Origin: Tabrizicola_A aquatica
Lineage (GTDB): Bacteria > Pseudomonadota > Alphaproteobacteria > Rhodobacterales > Rhodobacteraceae
Reading direction: 5' to 3' (one strand)
Length of the DNA: 64,000 nt
Assembly: GCA_965194375.1 (NCBI GenBank)
Contig: CBDAEL010000001.1
Each line of letters starts with the position of its first letter. Positions within the stretch are counted from its first letter, which is position 1. The notes beneath the pieces were generated by a model. The model ran no database searches and had not been told where the DNA came from. It was given only the letters and a program-made list of their open reading frames with translations. Made by a program: the position numbers and the translations under genes. This document shows, in pieces, positions 60,635-64,000 of this stretch.

Positions 60635-62221
60635 TTAGGCCTTGGCGATCAGGGCACCGGACAGCCCTTTGTCGATCAGCGCGATGGATTCCTCGACCCC
60701 GTAAAGCGCGATGAAGCCGCCAAAGCGCGGGCCGTCGGAGGCGCCCAAAAGCACCTCATACAGCGCTTTGAACCAGTCGCGGAGCGGTTCAAACCCGTGG
60801 TCTTTGCCGACGGCGAAGACCATGGATTGCAGCGCCTCATCATCAAGGCCGCCATCCCATGCCGCAAGCCGGGCGCGCAGGTCTTCCATTGCCGCACGCT
60901 CAAGGTCGGTCGGCAGGCGGAACACGCGGGTGGGGGCGATCTTGTCGGCGAAATAGCGCACGGCAAAGCCTGCGGCGGCGTCAAGATCGGGATTGCCTTC
61001 CGGCGAGGCCTCGGGCGCATAGCGTTTGATAAAGCCCCACAGCCCCTTGGCGTCCTTGGCCCCGGCCACGGAGGCCAAGTTCAGCAGCATCGAGAACGGC
61101 ACCACCATTTTCGATTCCGGGGGCTGCCCGTGGTGAATATGCCAGACCGGGTTGTTCACTTGGCCCGCCATATCCTGCGTGGGGTAGGCGCGCAGTTGCT
61201 GGTGGTATTCGTCCACCGCGCGCGGGATCACATCGAAATGCATCCGCTTGGCGGTTTTCGGCTTTTGATACATGAAGTAAGACAGGCTTTCGGTGGCCGC
61301 GTAGGTGAGCCATTCGTCGATGGTCAGGCCATTGCCTTTCGACTTCGAAATCTTCTGGCCCTGATCGTCGAGGAACAGCTCATAGGTCATGTGGTTCGGT
61401 TTGCGCCCGCCCAAGACCTCGCAGATTCCGTCGTAGATTGGCGTGTTGGTCGAGTGGTCTTTGCCATACATTTCAAAGTCCACATCCAGCGCCGCCCAGC
61501 GGGCGCCGAAATCGGGCTTCCATTGCAGTTTGACATGGCCGCCGGTGACCGGAAGCGTCCATTCGCGGCCGGTCTCATCATCGAAGGTGATGGTGTGGTT
61601 CTTGGCGTCGACGTGCTTCATCGGCACATAGAGGACCCGGCCGGTTTCGGGGTGGATCGGCAGGAAGCAGGAATAGGTTTGCTGACGTTCATCGCGCAGG
61701 GACGCCAGCATGATTTTCATGATGGCGTCATAGCGTTCGGTGGCCAGCCGCAGGGTGTCATCGAAACGGCCGGATTTGTAGAATTCGGTCGCGGAGATGA
61801 ATTCATATTCAAAGCCGAAGGTGTCCAGAAACCGGCGCAGCATGGCGTTGTTGTGGTGGCCGAAGCTTTCAAACTGCTCATAAGGGTCGGGCACCGAGGT
61901 GAGCGGCTTTTGCATGTGCTGGCGCAGCATCTCTTGCTGGGGCACGTTTTCGGGCACTTTGCGCATGCCGTCGACATCGTCGGAAAAGCAGATCAGGCGC
62001 GTCGGGATGTCCGAGATCACCTCAAACGCGCGGCGGATCATGGTGGTGCGGGCCACCTCGCCGAAGGTGCCGATATGGGGCAGACCCGAGGGGCCATAGC
62101 CGGTTTCAAACAGCACATAACCTTTTTCGGGGTCTTTCTTTTCATAGCGTTTGAGAACGGCGCGCGCTTCTTCGAAGGGCCAGGCTTTCGACGTCATCGC
62201 GGCATCACGGAGCGCGGTCAT
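60635..62221 (-). CDS. lysS: Lysyl-tRNA synthetase, class I
   Basis: 528 aa. Class I signature motifs: the HIGH-like PHIGTFGEVART and the KMSKS-like KISKSKGNG. It charges tRNA-Lys and is unrelated in fold to the class II enzyme of most bacteria; class I LysRS is normal in Rhodobacteraceae. The ATG at 62221 (MTALRDAAMTSKAWPFEEAR) fits the family start. Divergent from the terB-like gene. Confidence 0.95.
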   Translation of the reverse strand: MTALRDAAMTSKAWPFEEARAVLKRYEKKDPEKGYVLFETGYGPSGLPHIGTFGEVARTTMIRRAFEVISDIPTRLICFSDDVDGMRKVPENVPQQEMLRQHMQKPLTSVPDPYEQFESFGHHNNAMLRRFLDTFGFEYEFISATEFYKSGRFDDTLRLATERYDAIMKIMLASLRDERQQTYSCFLPIHPETGRVLYVPMKHVDAKNHTITFDDETGREWTLPVTGGHVKLQWKPDFGARWAALDVDFEMYGKDHSTNTPIYDGICEVLGGRKPNHMTYELFLDDQGQKISKSKGNGLTIDEWLTYAATESLSYFMYQKPKTAKRMHFDVIPRAVDEYHQQLRAYPTQDMAGQVNNPVWHIHHGQPPESKMVVPFSMLLNLASVAGAKDAKGLWGFIKRYAPEASPEGNPDLDAAAGFAVRYFADKIAPTRVFRLPTDLERAAMEDLRARLAAWDGGLDDEALQSMVFAVGKDHGFEPLRDWFKALYEVLLGASDGPRFGGFIALYGVEESIALIDKGLSGALIAKA

Positions 62222-62331
62222 GGTCAGTTCCTCAAGCGCCGCCGAAACCCCATGTCTGGCGGACATCTGTGCCATATTGCCATGGGGGCGGGCCGTCAAT
62301 AATCTCGCCGCAGATGCAAAGGGATTTGGAC

Positions 62332-62751
62332 ATGTCTGAAACGGCGCCGATGTCGGCACAAGATGCGTTGATTGCGGTGATGGTGGCGGCTTCGGCCAGC
62401 GATCAGAACATCCGCACGGCCGAGTTGGTGGCCATTCAGCGCATGGTCAACCACATGCCAGTGTTCGCCGATTATGACGCTGACCGGATCCGGCGGGTTA
62501 GCCAGATTGTGTTTGATTTGTTTGAAGAAGAGGACGGGTTGGATGCCTTGTTTGGTCTGATCCGTGCCGCCTTGCCTGAGCGGTTGAATGAGACTGCCTA
62601 TGCCTTGGCCTGTGATGTGGTGACTGCGGATGGCAATCACAGTCAGGTTGAGTTGCAAATGCTGGAAGAGGTGCGTGAGGAATTGGAGATTGATCGGCTG
62701 CATGCGGCGGCGATCGAGTGGGGGGCGCGGGTGCGTCATATGACGCCCTGA
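62332..62751 (+). CDS. TerB-family protein
   Basis: 139 aa, all-helical. The repeated acidic pattern of TerB is visible: AVMVAASASDQNIRTAELVAI and ACDVVTADGNHSQVELQML, with Asp/Glu metal-site residues. Some members affect tellurite resistance; most are of unknown function. No other ter genes are nearby. Confidence 0.85.
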   Translation: MSETAPMSAQDALIAVMVAASASDQNIRTAELVAIQRMVNHMPVFADYDADRIRRVSQIVFDLFEEEDGLDALFGLIRAALPERLNETAYALACDVVTADGNHSQVELQMLEEVREELEIDRLHAAAIEWGARVRHMTP

Positions 62752-62783
62752 TCTGACCGGTTTTCGTTTATCATCCGTGGGTT

Positions 62784-62842
62784 GGCGCGTCTGGCCTGTG
62801 TCGGGTTCGCGTCTGGGATGCGTCTGGCATCCGTCCCGACAT
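62784..62842. repeat. CGTCTGG repeat cluster (second copy)
   Basis: Several CGTCTGG-like units (exact at 62788, 62810 and 62821) are followed by CATCCGTCCCGACAT, matching 18 of 22 bases of the end of the cluster at 21052-21120. It is intergenic, between the terB-like gene and a terminator. Confidence 0.6.
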
Positions 62843-62867
62843 TCGGTGGCACGGGCAAAAGGTGAAA

Positions 62868-62890
62868 AAGCCCCCCGCGCGGGGGGCTTT
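62868..62890 (-). terminator. Terminator of the gene at 62926
   Basis: AGCCCCCC-GCGC-GGGGGGCT, a perfect stem, with a T-run on the minus strand (AAAAAG 62865-62870 on plus). It lies about 38 bases past the stop at 62926 and may also stop transcription from the terB-like side. Confidence 0.85.
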
Positions 62891-62925
62891 GGGGGGCCGT
62901 CAGGCGGGTTTTAATCCACGGGCCC

Positions 62926-63657
62926 CTACTTCTCGCCGCCCGGGCGCGGGGGCAGGCCGTTCATCAGATCGCGCGCTTGTTGCACCCAGTCTTCGCGCGT
63001 CACGCGGCCTTTGAAGCCTTCGAGGTTGTCGTCCACCCAAGCGATCTCTTTTTCGGTCCAACTGGCGATCTGGTCGAAGTGGTAAAAGCCGAGCTTGTTG
63101 CACAGCGCTTCAAGCTTGGGGCCGACGCCTTTGATGAGTTTCAGATCATCCGGCTTGCCGCCGCGCGCCTTGGTCAGGCCTTTGGGTTTGTCGGCGGCTT
63201 TGGGGGCGGCAGAGGCGGTTTTGTCAGAATCGGGTTTTGAAGCTGGCGCGGGGCTGGCGGCTTTGGCCGCCTTTGCCTGTGCGGGCTTGGCTGCGGCCGA
63301 AGGTGCTTGGCCATTCGAGGCTGCCGCCTTCGGGGCCGCCTGTGTCACGACCGCTGCCGCGCTGACGCTGGCGGCGGCGGCGTTGGCCGCCATGGCACGT
63401 TCGGCCTTTGCCGCGCTTTCGCTGGCGGTGGCTTTGGCGGCTGACAGATCGCCCTCAAGCGCGGTGATGCGGGCGGTTTGATCGCGGCCTTTGGCGTTGC
63501 AGGCGTCAAGTGCGGCGCGCAGGCGGTCGGCCTCGCCTGCATCTTCGGGGGTGCGGCGGCCCCAGATAAACCAGCCTGCAAGCAGGCCCAAAAGCGCGGC
63601 GAGCAGCAAGAGCAGCCAGATCTCGCCCATGAGAAACCCCCAACGTTGAAACATCAT
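62926..63657 (-). CDS. Membrane-anchored protein with HhH-like C-terminal domain
   Basis: 243 aa. AGGGAGAG supports a start at 63657 (MM). One N-terminal helix (IWLLLLLAALLGLLAGWFIW) anchors it; a coiled-coil segment (ARITALEGDLSAAKATASES) and an Ala/Lys/Pro-rich linker follow. The C-terminal ~70 residues (DLKLIKGVGPKLEALCNKLG ... GRVTREDWVQQARDL) form the HhH-like domain seen in many alphaproteobacterial proteins. No proven function; DNA or protein binding is possible. Confidence 0.82.
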   Translation of the reverse strand: MMFQRWGFLMGEIWLLLLLAALLGLLAGWFIWGRRTPEDAGEADRLRAALDACNAKGRDQTARITALEGDLSAAKATASESAAKAERAMAANAAAASVSAAAVVTQAAPKAAASNGQAPSAAAKPAQAKAAKAASPAPASKPDSDKTASAAPKAADKPKGLTKARGGKPDDLKLIKGVGPKLEALCNKLGFYHFDQIASWTEKEIAWVDDNLEGFKGRVTREDWVQQARDLMNGLPPRPGGEK

Positions 63658-63682
63658 TTACTCTCTCCCTATGCGGTCTTGG

Positions 63683-64000
63683 TCATTCTGACCATTGAAT
63701 CGTGGTGCGGCGGTTCGCGGCGCGGCCTGCGTCGGTGCCGTTGTCGGCGATCGGCTGGGCGTCGCCAAAGCCCAAGGCCTTGAGCGATGCCGCCGGAACG
63801 CCGCGGTCCATCATCTCGCGCCGCACGGCGATGGCGCGGCGTTGGCTGAGGCCAAGGTTTGACACCTGATCGCCGACATTGTCGGTATGACCGCCGATGA
63901 CGGCCTTGAGCCCGGCCTCTTCGGCACAGGGCGCCATGACGGCGGCGAGGTCATTGATGATGGCCAAGGCTGAGGCATCCAGTTGATCGGATCCGGTGAC
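63683..64000 (-). CDS. OmpA-family protein, 5' end cut by window edge
   Basis: At least 105 C-terminal residues; the frame is open to base 64000. The peptidoglycan-binding OmpA domain is visible: VIGGHTDNVGD, LGLSQRRAIAVRREMMDRGV and LKALGFGDAQPIADNGTDAGRAANRR. It anchors the outer membrane or a periplasmic complex to the cell wall. The ATGs shown by short ORFs are internal. Confidence 0.88.
   Translation of the reverse strand, partial: VTGSDQLDASALAIINDLAAVMAPCAEEAGLKAVIGGHTDNVGDQVSNLGLSQRRAIAVRREMMDRGVPAASLKALGFGDAQPIADNGTDAGRAANRRTTIQWSE

Noticed and set aside
60797..62302. 501-codon open frame on the plus strand
   Set aside because: It is antisense to lysS, which has intact class I motifs; no ribosome site or family similarity supports it.
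1..64000. CRISPR array, prophage or insertion sequence
   Set aside because: No regularly spaced identical repeats, transposase, integrase or phage structural genes were found; the repeats present are short palindromic elements.

Overview
This window is GC-rich, densely coded chromosomal DNA of an alphaproteobacterium, most likely a Rhodobacteraceae/Paracoccaceae relative of Rhodobacter. The evidence is the gene set and its order: an ilvE / petP-petR pair, xseB-ispA-dxs, an rbaV-rbaW-like STAS/kinase pair, DUF4170-waaA-lpxK, class I lysyl-tRNA synthetase, an AcuI-type acrylyl-CoA reductase, and rpmH-rnpA-yidD. No phage, insertion sequence or CRISPR array was seen. Both ends cut genes: a DUF4159 protein at base 1 and an OmpA-domain protein at base 64000.

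Layout. 1-4262: two overlapping envelope proteins of the BatA/DUF4159 type. 4408-8350: acuI, mtgA, a glutathione transferase, queG and a small ORF. 8390-14557: ilvE, divergent from a tightly packed forward run petP-petR-deacetylase-xseB-ispA-dxs, which joins a redox regulator pair to isoprenoid precursor synthesis. 14554-16143: a small RHH-like protein and asd. 16257-20546: a relatively AT-rich sulfotransferase plus glycosyltransferase and two MFS transporters, probably a surface-polysaccharide cassette. 20661-26141: PCD, a FemAB-like GNAT, GDPD and RidA on the minus strand, then DUF4170-waaA-lpxK (lipid A/Kdo). 26226-32022: a double GFA protein, methionine-R-sulfoxide reductase, gamma-glutamyltransferase, rbaW/rbaV, hspQ, a lytic transglycosylase lipoprotein and lolA. 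32157-36709: polA, a zinc-finger protein, a luciferase-like flavoenzyme and tRNA-Arg(ACG). 36919-41631: an orphan histidine kinase, a flavoprotein disulfide reductase with a TVP38 membrane protein, and rpmH-rnpA-yidD (rpmH is only 44 codons).

41663-54794 is the most accessory-looking part. It has a choline-sulfatase-type sulfatase, a CocE/NonD acyl hydrolase, a peptide-type ABC importer with two tandem substrate-binding proteins, a phosphodiesterase-like enzyme, a class II aldolase and an HSL-type esterase. Together they suggest uptake and hydrolysis of an esterified or sulfated organic compound; the substrate cannot be read from sequence. 54977-64000 returns to housekeeping: a pseudo-receiver protein, cspA, recR, ybaB, dnaX, a phosphatase, mog, lysS and a terB-like gene, ending in envelope-associated genes.

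The most unusual signals are in the DNA itself. Dispersed GC-rich palindromic elements recur in the window. One form is intergenic next to queG, and a related copy is read in frame inside the CocE hydrolase, in a different reading frame. A 19-bp perfect inverted repeat (35343-35400) has a half copy at 52144 and a relative at 60081-60146. The two substrate-binding protein genes show a mosaic of diverged and almost identical tracts, which points to gene conversion.
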